The notes under the pieces: model-generated | Seen by the model: only the letters and a program-made list of their open reading frames with translations | Told to the model about the DNA's origin: nothing | Database searches by the model: none | Shown: piece after piece, positions 8,940-18,550 of the stretch | Layout of the letters: the number at the start of each line of letters is the position of its first letter | Numbering within the stretch: position 1 is the stretch's first letter | Program-made: the position numbers and the translations under genes | NCBI RefSeq assembly: GCF_011759385.1 | Contig: NZ_JAARLY010000008.1 | Span: forward strand, 62,001-126,000 | Reading direction: 5' to 3' | Length of the DNA stretch: 64,000 bases | Source of the DNA: Oleiagrimonas sp. C23AA | GTDB lineage: Bacteria > Pseudomonadota > Gammaproteobacteria > Xanthomonadales > Rhodanobacteraceae

Positions 8940-10195
8940 GGCCAGTCCACCCCCAGTGCCGAGGCCACGGCCACCGCGCTGCGCATGCCATCCTCGTGAA
9001 AGCCCCAGCCCCAGTAGGCGCCGGCAAACCAGATGCGCTCGCGGCCCTGGATCTCACCCTTGCGCGCCTGCGCCGCCACCGAGGCGCGCGTGTAGACCGG
9101 GTGCGCATAACGCATGCGCGCTAGTACCTTGTCCGCATCGACGCGGTGGCCTGCATTGAGCGACACGCAAAAGGTTTCCGGGGCATCCAGGCCCTGCAGC
9201 TGGTTCATGTCGTAGGTGACGGTGCAGGCCTGGTCCGAGCCTTCCCCGACCAACGCGTTCCAGGCTGCCCAGGCCTTGCGGCGGCGGGGCAGCAGGCGCG
9301 TGTCGGTATGCAGCACGGCATCATTGGTCTGATAGCCGATGGCGCCCAGAATGTCGCGTTCGCGTTCACGCGCATCGTCGCCCAGCAGCGCCAGTGCCTG
9401 GTCACTGTGGCAGGCCAGCACGACATGGTCGAAACGTTCCTCGCCTTGCGCGTGGCGTACGCAGACCTCTTGCGTCGGGCCGTCGCGCCAAACCCTCTGC
9501 ACTGGACAGCTCAGCCGCTCGTGGACCTGCCATTGCGCGCGCATGACCTGCACGTACTGGTGCGAGCCGCCGCGCACCACCTGCCACTCGGGCCGGTCTT
9601 CGACCTGCAGCATGTGATGGTTGGCCATGAAACGGACCATGTAGGCGGCCGGAAAATCCAGCACGCGCGCGCTGGGCGAGGACCACAGCGCGCTGGCCAT
9701 CGGCACCAGATGCTGATCGCGGAACGCCGCACCGTAACCGTGGTGATGCAGGTACTCGCCCAATGTGGGACCGGTGCTGCCGTCTTCGTGATCGAGTAGC
9801 GCCGGCGCCTCGCGGTAGAAGCGCAGGATGTCACGCACCATGCCGATGAAGCGTGGCGAGAATACATTGCGCCGTTGCACGAACAGGCGATCCAGCGAGG
9901 TGGCGTTGTATTCAAGCCCCGAGCGCAGGTCGCGCACGGCAAAGCTCATCGTGGTCGGCTGCGTGGCCACGCCCAATTCGGTGAACAGTCTCGACAGCAG
10001 CGGGTAGTTCTGCCGATTGCTGACGATAAAGCCGCTGTCGACGGCGTAGCGGCCGCTGGCGACCTCCACGTCATGCGTGTGCGTGTGGCCGCCCAGGTAA
10101 TCGTTGGCCTCGAACAGGTTCACTTCGTGGCGGCGCGAGAGCAGCCACGCGCTGGCCAGGCCCGAGATGCCCGAGCCGATGATCGCGATTCGCAT
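8936..10195 (-). CDS. NAD(P)/FAD-dependent oxidoreductase (COG2907, amine-oxidase fold)
   Basis: A 419-residue flavoprotein. The N-terminal dinucleotide-binding motif GSGISGLASAWLL (GxGxxG) is followed by the ribose-binding acid in FEANDYLGGHTHT. The C-terminal FAD motif is WFAGAYWGWGFHEDGMRSA, as in desaturase/amine-oxidase flavoproteins. The start MRIAIIG at 10195 lies 4 bp after the desaturase stop; the upstream in-frame extension overlaps the desaturase and adds nothing recognisable. In related clusters this enzyme is thought to oxidise or desaturate methylated acyl chains, but the substrate here is unproven. Confidence 0.9.
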   Translation of the reverse strand: MRIAIIGSGISGLASAWLLSRRHEVNLFEANDYLGGHTHTHDVEVASGRYAVDSGFIVSNRQNYPLLSRLFTELGVATQPTTMSFAVRDLRSGLEYNATSLDRLFVQRRNVFSPRFIGMVRDILRFYREAPALLDHEDGSTGPTLGEYLHHHGYGAAFRDQHLVPMASALWSSPSARVLDFPAAYMVRFMANHHMLQVEDRPEWQVVRGGSHQYVQVMRAQWQVHERLSCPVQRVWRDGPTQEVCVRHAQGEERFDHVVLACHSDQALALLGDDARERERDILGAIGYQTNDAVLHTDTRLLPRRRKAWAAWNALVGEGSDQACTVTYDMNQLQGLDAPETFCVSLNAGHRVDADKVLARMRYAHPVYTRASVAAQARKGEIQGRERIWFAGAYWGWGFHEDGMRSAVAVASALGVDWP

Positions 10196-10199
10196 GGTC

Positions 10200-11165
10200 T
10201 CAGTCCTCCCTGACCACACGACGCAGCCCCTTGGGGACCGGCTTCAGGGTATGGATCAGCCGCAGCGCCGCCATCGCGCGCAGGCCGTAGTAGGTGATGT
10301 CCAGTTCCCACCAGCGAAAGCCCTGCCGTGCCGAGCCGGGGAAATGGTGATGGTTGTTGTGCCAGCCCTCGCCGAACGTCAGCAGCGCCAGGGCGAAGTT
10401 GTTGCGTGAATTGTCGCGCGTGGCAAAGCGGCGGCTGCCAAAGCGGTGCGCCAGCGAGTTGATGGTCACCGTGGCGTGGAACAGCAGCACCGTGGACAGG
10501 AAAAACCCCCAGATCAGCATCTGCATGCCGCTGGTGTGGAGTCCCGGGTGCGCCGTTTCCAGCCAGGCACCCAGCCCATAAACGCCCACCGCCAGCAACA
10601 GCGGTACCACGATGTCGAAGCGGTCCAGCCAGCGCAGCTCGGGAAACTTGGCCAGGTCCGGGATGTTCTCCCAGCGTGTGCGAAAGCCGCGACGGGTCAG
10701 GAACCAGCCGACATGACTCCAGAAAAAGCTGCGTTGCACCGGCGAATGCAGGTCTTGCGGCTGGTCGGAGTGGCGATGGTGGTGACGGTGATGGGCCGCC
10801 CACCAGCACGGGCCGCGCTGCACGCAGCTGGCCCCGGCCAAGCCGAACACAAACTGCACGGGGCGCGATGTACGGAAGGCGCGATGCGAGAAATAGCGGT
10901 GGTAAAACGCGGTAATGGCGAACATGCGCAGGGCATAAAGCGCCAGGCACACACTCAGCGCGATCCACGAGAAGCCCACCCAGATGACGCCCAGGCACAT
11001 CAGGTGGATGCCGATGAAAGGAATCACGCGCGGCCAGTCGATGCGCTCGTCGTTTCCATCCTCGCAGGCTCCCGGCGCAGTGGTGTCGAACCAGCACCGT
11101 ACGGTCCGCGCCAGGCGCACCGGCCAGGTGGCATACGGTGTGTTGAGACGTGCATCAGGCTGCAT
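10200..11165 (-). CDS. Acyl-CoA/acyl-lipid delta-9-type fatty acid desaturase
   Basis: A 321-residue membrane di-iron desaturase. Three histidine boxes are visible: HRYFSH, HRHHHRHSD and HNNHHHF, in the order and spacing of the stearoyl-CoA desaturase family. Hydrophobic pairs lie before box 1 and between boxes 2 and 3. The start MQPDARLN at 11165 follows a GAGGAA ribosome-binding site, while the 29-residue upstream reading is cysteine-rich and unlike the family. It is the first gene of the lipid operon. It would supply the double bond on which the downstream CFA-like methyltransferases act. Confidence 0.93.
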   Translation of the reverse strand: MQPDARLNTPYATWPVRLARTVRCWFDTTAPGACEDGNDERIDWPRVIPFIGIHLMCLGVIWVGFSWIALSVCLALYALRMFAITAFYHRYFSHRAFRTSRPVQFVFGLAGASCVQRGPCWWAAHHRHHHRHSDQPQDLHSPVQRSFFWSHVGWFLTRRGFRTRWENIPDLAKFPELRWLDRFDIVVPLLLAVGVYGLGAWLETAHPGLHTSGMQMLIWGFFLSTVLLFHATVTINSLAHRFGSRRFATRDNSRNNFALALLTFGEGWHNNHHHFPGSARQGFRWWELDITYYGLRAMAALRLIHTLKPVPKGLRRVVRED

Positions 11166-11544
11166 GGTGCTGCGCTTCCTCGCTTTGAATACATCTGCAG
11201 TTACGAGGCAGGCCTGCCATTGGATGCATGGAATATGCCGAATCGGTTGCAAAGCCGTTCATGCCGCGCCTTGCCGGGCGTATGGTCGCTCTATAGGCTT
11301 CGGGCATGCCTGTCCTTGATTCGTCCATGCAAGGCCCCTGTCTGCCCGATTCGCGCGGGCTGGTTTCATTACCGCTGCACCGAAAGGGGCGGGATAGGCC
11401 GCGCTCCGATCACGGCCGCGGCGAGCCGGGGCAGCGCCTTCCGGCGTCGGTAGATGCGGCCAGGAACGCGTTGATCATCGACACTTGGCGTGCACGGGGC
11501 GTGACGGTGTACGCAACATTTTTTTCACAAGGGCGAATGGCCTC
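11166..11544. other. Divergent intergenic region (lipid operon / DUF2254 gene)
   Basis: 379 bp between the divergent desaturase and DUF2254 genes. It must hold both promoters. I see no convincing sigma-70 pair and no clear ECF-type -35/-10, and no RNA gene or repeat. Confidence 0.5.
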
Positions 11545-12870
11545 ATGATGACCCGCGCGCGACTATGGGCGGATGCGCTTCGCACCAGTCTGTGGTTTGT
11601 GCCGTCGCTGATGGTGCTGGGGGCGATGGTGCTGGCCTACGCGCTGATTGCGCTCGACCATGCGCTACCGGCGCAGTGGTGGCATGCGCTGCCGGTGCTC
11701 GATCAGGTACTGGACGTGCGCAACAAGGCGGCGCAGGCCATGCTGGAGACACTGGCCGAATCGATTGCGGCCATCGCCGGCGTGGTGTTTTCCATCACCA
11801 TTGCCGCATTGACCCTGGCCGCTGGCCAGTACACCTCGCGCGTGCTGCGCAACTACATTCGCGATCGCGCCAACCAGTCGGTGCTGGGTATTTTCCTGGG
11901 CGTGTTCCTGTACTGCATCCTGGTGCTGCGTTCGCTGTCCAGCGATGGCCCGGGCCAGGATCAGGCGCCGGCCCTGTCCATGGCGATGGCCTTGCTGCTG
12001 GCCGTTCTGGCGGTGGGTGCGCTGATCTACTACATCCACCATCTGGCGCAGTCGCTGCAGGCCAGCAATGTGGTCGCGGCCATTGCCCATGACGCGATGC
12101 CCTTCGTCGATCGGCACTTCCCGCCGATGCAGGGCGGCGCGCACGCCGAACTGCCAGTGGACGAGCAGCCCGTGGTGGGCAAGGCCTGGCCGGTGCGTTC
12201 GGTACACAACGGCTATATCACCGGTATCAGCGTCGATGCACTGATGGAACTGAGTGCAGCCGAAGGCGCGCGGGTGAATGTGCTGCGCTGCGCCGGGCAG
12301 TTTGCCAGCGCCGGTGAGATCATCGCCGAATGGGTGGCCGCGGACGAGCCTGATGCCGCGATCTGCCACAAGGTGGCCACCGCCTGGTCGTATTCGGTAT
12401 GGCGCACGCTGGAGAATGATCCCGGCTACGGTCTGCGTCAGCTGGTCGATGTGGCGCTCAAGGCGCTGTCGCCGGGCGTCAACGAAACCACCACCGCGAT
12501 CATGTGCGTGGACTGGCAGGGTGCGCTGCTGATGCGCATGGCATATCGGCGTCCACCGGTGCGCATCTGGGCGCGCGAGGGCGTTGTGCGGGTCACCAAC
12601 GCGGTGCCCGGCTTCAGCGACTTCATCGCGCTGGCATTCAACCAGGTGCGTCAGAATGCGCCCGGCAACGTGAATATCCTGACCCGCCAGCTGGAAGTGC
12701 TGCTGGCGCTGACCGATACGCCGGCCATCGAGATGGCCCACCAGGCGCTGGCCGACCAGGTGCGTGCCATCGATGCACTTTCCGAGGCCACCGTGCCGTG
12801 GTCGCCCGACCGCACGCCGATGCGCGAGCGCGTGGCCGAGCTCAGGCGGCGTCTGAAGCTGCACGACTGA
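11545..12870 (+). CDS. DUF2254 predicted membrane protein
   Basis: A 441-residue protein with about four N-terminal transmembrane helices. Helix 1 covers residues about 15-38, and the segment AAIAGVVFSITIAALTLAAGQYTSR is the conserved core of the family. A large soluble C-terminal part follows with VDVALKALSPGVNETTTA near residue 310, the most conserved DUF2254 motif. Two adjacent ATGs (11545 and 11548) are possible starts after a weak AAGGG site. The function is unknown. Confidence 0.87.
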   Translation: MMTRARLWADALRTSLWFVPSLMVLGAMVLAYALIALDHALPAQWWHALPVLDQVLDVRNKAAQAMLETLAESIAAIAGVVFSITIAALTLAAGQYTSRVLRNYIRDRANQSVLGIFLGVFLYCILVLRSLSSDGPGQDQAPALSMAMALLLAVLAVGALIYYIHHLAQSLQASNVVAAIAHDAMPFVDRHFPPMQGGAHAELPVDEQPVVGKAWPVRSVHNGYITGISVDALMELSAAEGARVNVLRCAGQFASAGEIIAEWVAADEPDAAICHKVATAWSYSVWRTLENDPGYGLRQLVDVALKALSPGVNETTTAIMCVDWQGALLMRMAYRRPPVRIWAREGVVRVTNAVPGFSDFIALAFNQVRQNAPGNVNILTRQLEVLLALTDTPAIEMAHQALADQVRAIDALSEATVPWSPDRTPMRERVAELRRRLKLHD

Positions 12871-12887
12871 AGCGTCTGAAGCGCATG

Positions 12888-12922
12888 AAAAAGCCGCGAC
12901 CGAAAAGGCCGCGGCTTTTTTT
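12888..12922. terminator. Bidirectional terminator between the DUF2254 gene and kbl
   Basis: A GC-rich hairpin with AAAAAGCCGCG on one side and CGCGGCTTTTTTT on the other. It serves both convergent transcripts, lying 17 nt past the DUF2254 stop and 22 nt past the kbl stop. Confidence 0.88.
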
Positions 12923-12944
12923 GAGTCTGCCTGCTGCGAAAGAC

Positions 12945-14144
12945 TCAGCCCTTGAGCGCGCCCACCTCGCGGCCGGCCTTGACGAAGGCGGCGATGGCAC
13001 GGTCCAGCTGCTCGCGCGTGTGCGCCGCGCTCATCTGCGTGCGGATGCGCGCCTGACCCTTGGGCACCACCGGGTAGAAGAAGCCGGTGACGTAGATGCC
13101 TTCGTCCAGCAGCTTCTCGGCCATGGCCTGCGCCTTGGGTGCGTCGTAGATCATCACCGGCACAATCGGATGGTTGCCCGGCTTGATGTCGAAGCCTTCC
13201 TCGGTCATGCGGCGGCGGAAGTACTCGGTATTTTCCACCAGTTTCTGGCGCAGCTCGTCGGCCTCGTCCAGCATCTCGAACACCTTGATGCCGGCGGCCA
13301 CCACGTGCGGCGGCAGCGAATTGGAGAACAGGTACGGACGCGAACGCTGGCGCAGCATCTCGATAACCTCGGCCTTGCCGGTGGTAAAGCCACCCACCGC
13401 GCCGCCCAGCGCCTTGCCCAGGGTGCCGGTGAAGATGTCGATCTTGTCCATCACGCCGTGCACTTCGGCCGCGCCACGACCGGTCTTGCCGAGAAAGCCC
13501 GTGCAGTGGCATTCGTCGATATGCACCATGGCGCCGTACTTGTCGGCCAGTGCGGTGATCTGGTCGAGTTTGGCCACATAGCCGTCCATCGAGAAGGCGC
13601 CGTCGGTGGTGATGATCTTGCTGCGCACGCCCGCGGCATCGGCCGCCTGCAGCTGCTTTTCCAGATCGCCCATGTCCGAATTGGCGTAGCGGAAACGCTG
13701 CGCCTTGCACAGGCGCACACCGTCGATGATCGAGGCGTGGTTCAGCGCATCGGAAATGATCGCGTCCTCAGGCCCGAACAGCGGCTCGAACAGGCCGCCG
13801 TTGGCATCGAAGCAGGCCGCATAGAGGATGGTGTCCTCGGTGCCGAAGAACTCGGCGATCTTCGCTTCCAGCTGCTTGTGCAGATCCTGCGTGCCGCAGA
13901 TAAAGCGCACGCTGGCCATGCCAAAGCCATGGCTGTCCAGCGCCGCCTTGGCCGCGGCGATCACCTCGGGATGATCGGCCAGGCCCAGGTAGTTGTTGGC
14001 GCAGAAATTGAGCACCGACTCGCCGTTGGCCAGCGTGATCTGCGAGGACTGCGGCGAGGTGATGATGCGCTCGGCCTTGAACAGGCCGTCATTGCGGATC
14101 GAGTCCAGTTCGTTCTTGAGGCGTTCGGCAATGGTGTAGGCCAC
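12945..14144 (-). CDS. kbl: 2-amino-3-ketobutyrate CoA ligase (glycine C-acetyltransferase)
   Basis: A 399-residue PLP enzyme of the alpha-oxoamine synthase family, matching the usual 398-residue Kbl. Seen: [12 protein letters not shown] near the N-terminus, [13 protein letters not shown], the catalytic region [15 protein letters not shown], and the PLP-lysine segment [17 protein letters not shown]. It cleaves 2-amino-3-ketobutyrate with CoA to glycine and acetyl-CoA. The start codon is GTG (complement of 14142-14144), since no in-frame ATG fits. It is downstream of tdh on the same strand, forming the two-step threonine-to-glycine route. Confidence 0.96.
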   Translation of the reverse strand: MAYTIAERLKNELDSIRNDGLFKAERIITSPQSSQITLANGESVLNFCANNYLGLADHPEVIAAAKAALDSHGFGMASVRFICGTQDLHKQLEAKIAEFFGTEDTILYAACFDANGGLFEPLFGPEDAIISDALNHASIIDGVRLCKAQRFRYANSDMGDLEKQLQAADAAGVRSKIITTDGAFSMDGYVAKLDQITALADKYGAMVHIDECHCTGFLGKTGRGAAEVHGVMDKIDIFTGTLGKALGGAVGGFTTGKAEVIEMLRQRSRPYLFSNSLPPHVVAAGIKVFEMLDEADELRQKLVENTEYFRRRMTEEGFDIKPGNHPIVPVMIYDAPKAQAMAEKLLDEGIYVTGFFYPVVPKGQARIRTQMSAAHTREQLDRAIAAFVKAGREVGALKG

Positions 14145-14181
14145 GTCGGGTCTCCTGCGGACGGGAATGGGGAAGGGGAGT

Positions 14182-14284
14182 TGGGAATCGGGCGGCTAGA
14201 TGGCGGTCAAGTGGCGCCACGGGAAAAGGGGCAGGGCGCAGGGCGAACCGAAGTCGATGCCCCGTTTCCCATGCCCGATTCCCA
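14182..14284. repeat. Inverted repeat in the tdh-kbl spacer
   Basis: TGGGAATCGGGC (14182-14193) and its exact complement GCCCGATTCCCA (14273-14284) flank 79 bp inside the 146-bp tdh-kbl spacer. A related GGGAATGGGG lies just outside the left arm. Such GGGAAT-type words are common dispersed intergenic repeats in xanthomonads; here they could fold the mRNA between the two cistrons. Confidence 0.7.
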
Positions 14285-14290
14285 CGCAGT

Positions 14291-15322
14291 TCACCAGCTA
14301 CACACCACCTTGCCGCAGGTGCCCGCCGCCATCAGGTCGAAACCCTTCTGGAAGTCGTCGATGGCAATCTGGTGGGTCAGGGCCTTGCCCAGCGGGAAGC
14401 CGGTCAGCACCATCTGCGTCATCTTGTACCAGGTCTCGAACATCTTGCGCCCGTAGATGCCCTGCACCGTAAGGCCCTTGAAGATCACCTTGTCCCAGTT
14501 GATGCCGGCGCCATTGGGCAGAATGCCCAGCAGCGCGATCTTGCCGCCGTGGTACATGCAGTCGAGCATGTCGTTGAAGGCATGCGCGTTGCCGCTCATT
14601 TCCAGGCCCACGTCGAAGCCCTCCATGTGCAGCTCGGCCATGGTTTCCTTCAGGCTGGCGTTGGACACATTGACCACGCGTGTGGCGCCCATGTCGGCGG
14701 CCAGCTTCAGGCGGTAATCGTTGATGTCGGTGACCACCACGTTGCGCGCGCCCACGTGTTTGGCGATGCCGGCGGCGATGATGCCGATGGGGCCGGCGCC
14801 GGTGATCAGCACGTCCTCGCCGATCATGTCGAATTCCAGCGCGCAGTGCGCGGCGTTGCCGTAGGGGTCGAAAAAGGCGGCCAGCTCGGACGGAATCTGG
14901 TCGGGGATCGGCCACAGGTTGTAGGCCGGCACTGCCACATATTCGGCAAACGCGCCGTTGCGGTTGACGCCGATGCCCACGGTGTTCGGACACAGATGCG
15001 GACGTCCGGCGCGGCAGTTGCGGCACATGCCGCAGACCACGTGGCCCTCGGCCGAGACGCGCTGGCCGATCTCGTAGCCGGTCACACCCGGGCCCATCTC
15101 GACGATGCGGCCAACAAACTCGTGGCCGATCACCAGCCCGGGCTTGATGGTGCGCTGGCTCCATTCGTCCCACTTGTAGATGTGCAGGTCGGTGCCGCAA
15201 ATAGCGGTTTTCTCGACCTTGATCAGCACCTCGTTCGGGCCGATCTCCGGCACCGGCACCTCTTCCATCCAGATGCCCTCGGCCGCTTCGCGCTTGACCA
15301 GGGCCTTCATCGTTTGCGACAT
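14291..15322 (-). CDS. tdh: L-threonine 3-dehydrogenase
   Basis: A 343-residue zinc-containing medium-chain dehydrogenase, close to the usual 341. The catalytic-zinc residues are in [14 protein letters not shown] and GHEFVG. Four structural-zinc cysteines lie in the [15 protein letters not shown] stretch, and the NAD-binding [18 protein letters not shown] is central. It oxidises threonine to 2-amino-3-ketobutyrate, the substrate of the downstream Kbl. The start MSQTMKAL at 15322 has AGGAGGT upstream; MKALVK four codons in is an alternative. Confidence 0.96.
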   Translation of the reverse strand: MSQTMKALVKREAAEGIWMEEVPVPEIGPNEVLIKVEKTAICGTDLHIYKWDEWSQRTIKPGLVIGHEFVGRIVEMGPGVTGYEIGQRVSAEGHVVCGMCRNCRAGRPHLCPNTVGIGVNRNGAFAEYVAVPAYNLWPIPDQIPSELAAFFDPYGNAAHCALEFDMIGEDVLITGAGPIGIIAAGIAKHVGARNVVVTDINDYRLKLAADMGATRVVNVSNASLKETMAELHMEGFDVGLEMSGNAHAFNDMLDCMYHGGKIALLGILPNGAGINWDKVIFKGLTVQGIYGRKMFETWYKMTQMVLTGFPLGKALTHQIAIDDFQKGFDLMAAGTCGKVVCSW

Positions 15323-15462
15323 GAGTACCTCCTGCAATTGGCGGCGATTATACGCGGCCACCGGCAACCTCCGCTGGATGGCGACTGGCACATGCGCGGC
15401 GCGCGCGATGAAAGGCGCAGCCATGACGCCCGCCAACGCGCCGGCGCCGCTACAATGGCGCG

Positions 15463-16413
15463 ATGTCCAAGCTTGATGACCGCCCCCTTGCCATCTTCCT
15501 GATGGGCCCGACTGCATCGGGCAAGACCGACCTTGCCTGCGCGCTCAGCGAGCGCTTTGCGCTGGAGCTGGTGAGCGTGGATTCGGCGCTGGTCTATCGC
15601 GGGCTGGATATCGGCTCGGCCAAGCCCGATGCGGCCACGCTGGCACGCTATCCGCACGCGTTGATCGATATTCGCGACCCGGCGCAGGCTTATTCGGCCG
15701 CCGAGTTTGCCGGCGATGCGCTGGCCGCGATGCGGGCTATCACCGCGCGTGGTCGCCTGCCGCTGTTGGTGGGCGGCACCGGCCTTTATTTCCGCGCGCT
15801 GCAAAAAGGTCTTTCACGCCTGCCCGAGGCCGATGCCGGGCTGCGCCAGCGCCTGGCCGACGAGGCCGCCGAGCAGGGCTGGGCGGCGCTGCATGCGCGC
15901 CTGGCTCGACTGGACCCGGTGGCCGCTGCACGCATCGATGCCAATGACGCGCAGCGCCTGCAGCGCGCGCTGGAGGTGATCGAGCTGACCGGTCGCCCCT
16001 TGAGCGAGCAGCAAGGTGGCCATGCCGTGCCGTTTGAATATCGGGTGCTGAAGTTGGCACTGCTGCCCGAGGACCGCGCTGCGTTGCATGCGCGCATCGC
16101 CCGGCGTTTCGTCCAGATGCTGGATGCTGGCCTGGTCGACGAGGTGCGCGCGCTTCGGGCGCGCGGCGATTTGGCGCCGGACATGCCGGCCATGCGCGCG
16201 GTCGGTTATCGCCAGACCTGGGAGCACCTGGACGGCGCCTACGGTCTGGATGAGCTTCGCAACCGTGGCATTTTTGCGACCCGTCAGCTGGCCAAACGCC
16301 AGACCACCTGGCTGCGCGCCGAGCGCGATGCGCGGGTGATCGATCCGGATCGCCAGCCGGCCCTGCCGCGCGCCGCCGACGCTTTGGACCTGTTTACACG
16401 ATCTGCCCATTGA
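15463..16413 (+). CDS. miaA: tRNA dimethylallyltransferase MiaA
   Basis: A 316-residue enzyme that attaches the isopentenyl group to A37 of tRNAs reading UNN codons. The P-loop GPTASGKT (residues about 15-22) is followed by [16 protein letters not shown] and ALIDIRDP, both family signatures. [10 protein letters not shown] and [14 protein letters not shown] near the C-terminus match the tRNA-binding region. It heads the conserved miaA-hfq-hflX-hflK-hflC order. Confidence 0.97.
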   Translation: MSKLDDRPLAIFLMGPTASGKTDLACALSERFALELVSVDSALVYRGLDIGSAKPDAATLARYPHALIDIRDPAQAYSAAEFAGDALAAMRAITARGRLPLLVGGTGLYFRALQKGLSRLPEADAGLRQRLADEAAEQGWAALHARLARLDPVAAARIDANDAQRLQRALEVIELTGRPLSEQQGGHAVPFEYRVLKLALLPEDRAALHARIARRFVQMLDAGLVDEVRALRARGDLAPDMPAMRAVGYRQTWEHLDGAYGLDELRNRGIFATRQLAKRQTTWLRAERDARVIDPDRQPALPRAADALDLFTRSAH

Positions 16414-16612
16414 ATCGTTCTAAAAGTGCGACATTTGACGTTTTGGGGATTGTCGCGCGTTCAAAAGCGATTAAGATTCTCCAAGGGGGCCATCGAACAC
16501 TTCCTGCGGGGGATCTGGAGCGGTGGCCGTTTGGGCTGGGAGCCAGACGGGAGACGCCCGCTGGTTCATTTATCCGGCCGTGGTCGTGAGGGGAAAATAA
16601 GGAAGAACAATC

Positions 16613-16882
16613 ATGTCCAAAGGACAGTCATTGCAAGATCCATTTCTAAACGCATTGCGCCGCGAGCGCGTTCCGGTGGCCATCTACCTGGTCAATGGCA
16701 TCAAGCTGCAGGGCACCATCGAGTCGTTCGACCAGTTTGTGGTGTTGCTGCGCAACCAGGTTAGCCAGATGGTGTACAAGCACGCCATCTCCACCGTGGT
16801 GCCCAGCCGCAACGTGCGCGTGGGCGGGCACGAAGCGCATAGCGAGCACCAGGGCGCGCCGGCCCAGCCTGCCGAGGCTTAA
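16613..16882 (+). CDS. hfq: RNA chaperone Hfq
   Basis: An 89-residue Sm-like protein. The Sm1 motif ([25 protein letters not shown]) and Sm2 motif ([12 protein letters not shown]) are intact, including Gln8, Phe42-region aromatic residues and the YKH triad of the proximal RNA-binding face. The C-terminal tail is short and His/Ala/Pro-rich, as in xanthomonads. A GGAAGA ribosome-binding site precedes the ATG. Hexameric Hfq pairs small RNAs with mRNAs. Confidence 0.98.
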   Translation: MSKGQSLQDPFLNALRRERVPVAIYLVNGIKLQGTIESFDQFVVLLRNQVSQMVYKHAISTVVPSRNVRVGGHEAHSEHQGAPAQPAEA

Positions 16883-17103
16883 AAGCGCGCTCCGGTTCGC
16901 GGCACGGGCCTTGTTTGGGCTCGTGTCGGCCGCGTCGTCGTGCCAACCCAAGGCATGGCGGCGCTGTCGTGCGCCTGGGTCCTGGGCCTACACTACGCAT
17001 GTTTCACGCCGTGCCGCGCAAGGTGACGGTGTGCCTATGCCATTTTCCCGCATAAAGAGAGTAATAAGCCCTGTTTGATAGACAGAAGAAAGGCGAGCGC
17101 GCC

Positions 17104-18387
17104 GTGCTGGTGCTGCCGCACTCACGTGCCGACGGCGATGCCGAGCGGCGCGCCGAAGAGTTCGTGGAGCTGGCCCGCTCGGCCGGTGTCGAGGTGTTGG
17201 ACCGCGTCAGCGCGCGAGTCGAGTCGCCCAGTCCGCGCTTCTACATCGGTAGCGGCAAAGCCGACGAAGTGGCCGAGTCGGTGCTGGCCAACGAAGCTGA
17301 TGTGGTACTGGTCGACCACATCCTTACGCCCGTGCAGGAGCGCAACCTGGAACGCCACCTCAAGGTGCGCGTGGTCGATCGCGCCGGCCTGATTCTGGAC
17401 ATCTTCGCGCAGCGCGCGCGCTCGCACGAAGGCAAGCTGGAAGTGGAACTGGCCCAGCTCAAGCATCTGGCCACGCGCCTGGTGCGCGGCTGGACCCATC
17501 TGGAGCGCCAGCGCGGTGGTTCGGTGGGCCTGCGCGGTCCCGGCGAAACCCAGCTGGAAACCGACCGTCGCCTGCTCGGCGTCCGCGTCAAGGCGCTGAC
17601 CCAGCGGCTGGAAAAAGTCGGCACGCAGCGTCAGCAGCAGCGCCGCGCGCGTCTGCGCAACACGGTGCCGCGCGTGGCCCTGGTCGGCTACACCAACGCC
17701 GGCAAGTCCACGCTGTTCAACGCCATCACCACCGGTGGCGTGTATGCCGCCGACCAGCTGTTCGCCACGCTCGACCCCACCGTGCGCCGCATCGAGGATC
17801 TTTCCTGCGGGCCGGCGGTGATTGCCGACACCGTCGGTTTTATTCGCGAGTTGCCGCATGACCTGGTTGCCGCCTTCCGCGCCACCCTGTCCGAGGCGCG
17901 CGACGCCGATCTGCTGCTGCACGTCAGCGATGCCGCCGACGAGGAGCGCGACCGCTTGCGTTCGGTGGTCGATTCGGTGCTGGAAGAAATCGGCGCCGGC
18001 GACGTGCCGCAGCTGCGCGTCATGAACAAGATCGACATGACCGGCGCCGAACCGCGTCTGGATCGCAACGTCGACGGTTCGCCGCGCGAGGTATGGCTGT
18101 CGGCAGCCAGTGGCGAGGGCCTGGACCTGCTGCGCCAGGCGCTGGGCGAGCGTCTGGGTGGCCACCGCGTGCAGGCCGAGCTGGACCTGCCGTTGTCGGC
18201 CGGACGCCTGCATGCACGGCTTACCGCGCTGAGGGCGATCACCGGCGAGCGCGTCGACGAGGACGGCTGGCACCTGAGCATCGACGCACCGTACTCGGTG
18301 CTGGCGCCGTTGGCCGGCGAGAGCCGCGGCGAAGAGGCGCGCGTGCTGCACACGCTGATCGCGCCCGAATCGGACGACGAGTGGTAG
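17104..18387 (+). CDS. hflX: GTPase HflX
   Basis: A 427-residue ribosome-binding GTPase, counted from GTG at 17104. The N-terminal HflX domain contains SPRFYIGSGKADE. A glycine-rich linker GGSVGLRGPGETQLETDRR follows, then the G1 motif GYTNAGKST, G3 DTVGFI and G4 NKIDM. It rescues stalled 70S ribosomes and dissociates subunits. The N-terminus is probably longer: codons from CTG at 17071 read LFDRQKKGERAVLV, which aligns with the family start MFDR..GE.AVLV, and an AAAGAGAG sequence lies 9 nt upstream of that CTG. Confidence 0.95.
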   Translation: MLVLPHSRADGDAERRAEEFVELARSAGVEVLDRVSARVESPSPRFYIGSGKADEVAESVLANEADVVLVDHILTPVQERNLERHLKVRVVDRAGLILDIFAQRARSHEGKLEVELAQLKHLATRLVRGWTHLERQRGGSVGLRGPGETQLETDRRLLGVRVKALTQRLEKVGTQRQQQRRARLRNTVPRVALVGYTNAGKSTLFNAITTGGVYAADQLFATLDPTVRRIEDLSCGPAVIADTVGFIRELPHDLVAAFRATLSEARDADLLLHVSDAADEERDRLRSVVDSVLEEIGAGDVPQLRVMNKIDMTGAEPRLDRNVDGSPREVWLSAASGEGLDLLRQALGERLGGHRVQAELDLPLSAGRLHARLTALRAITGERVDEDGWHLSIDAPYSVLAPLAGESRGEEARVLHTLIAPESDDEW

Positions 18388-18550
18388 CGTCGATCTGCTA
18401 GACTTTACCGCGTTTGTTTATGTCCGCCGGCGCTTTGCAGCGCATCAGGCGGAAGACATTTGAAGCGGAAAAATCCCACAACCCTGGCATCGTGTCCCGT
18501 CCCGGCGCAGCGCGTCGGTGCTGGACCTGCCTGCAGGAGGCTGAGCGAAC

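Noticed and set aside
10120-11097. Minus-strand 325-residue reading opposite the desaturase frame
   Set aside because: It is an out-of-frame reading of the desaturase gene; the histidine boxes are all in the other frame.
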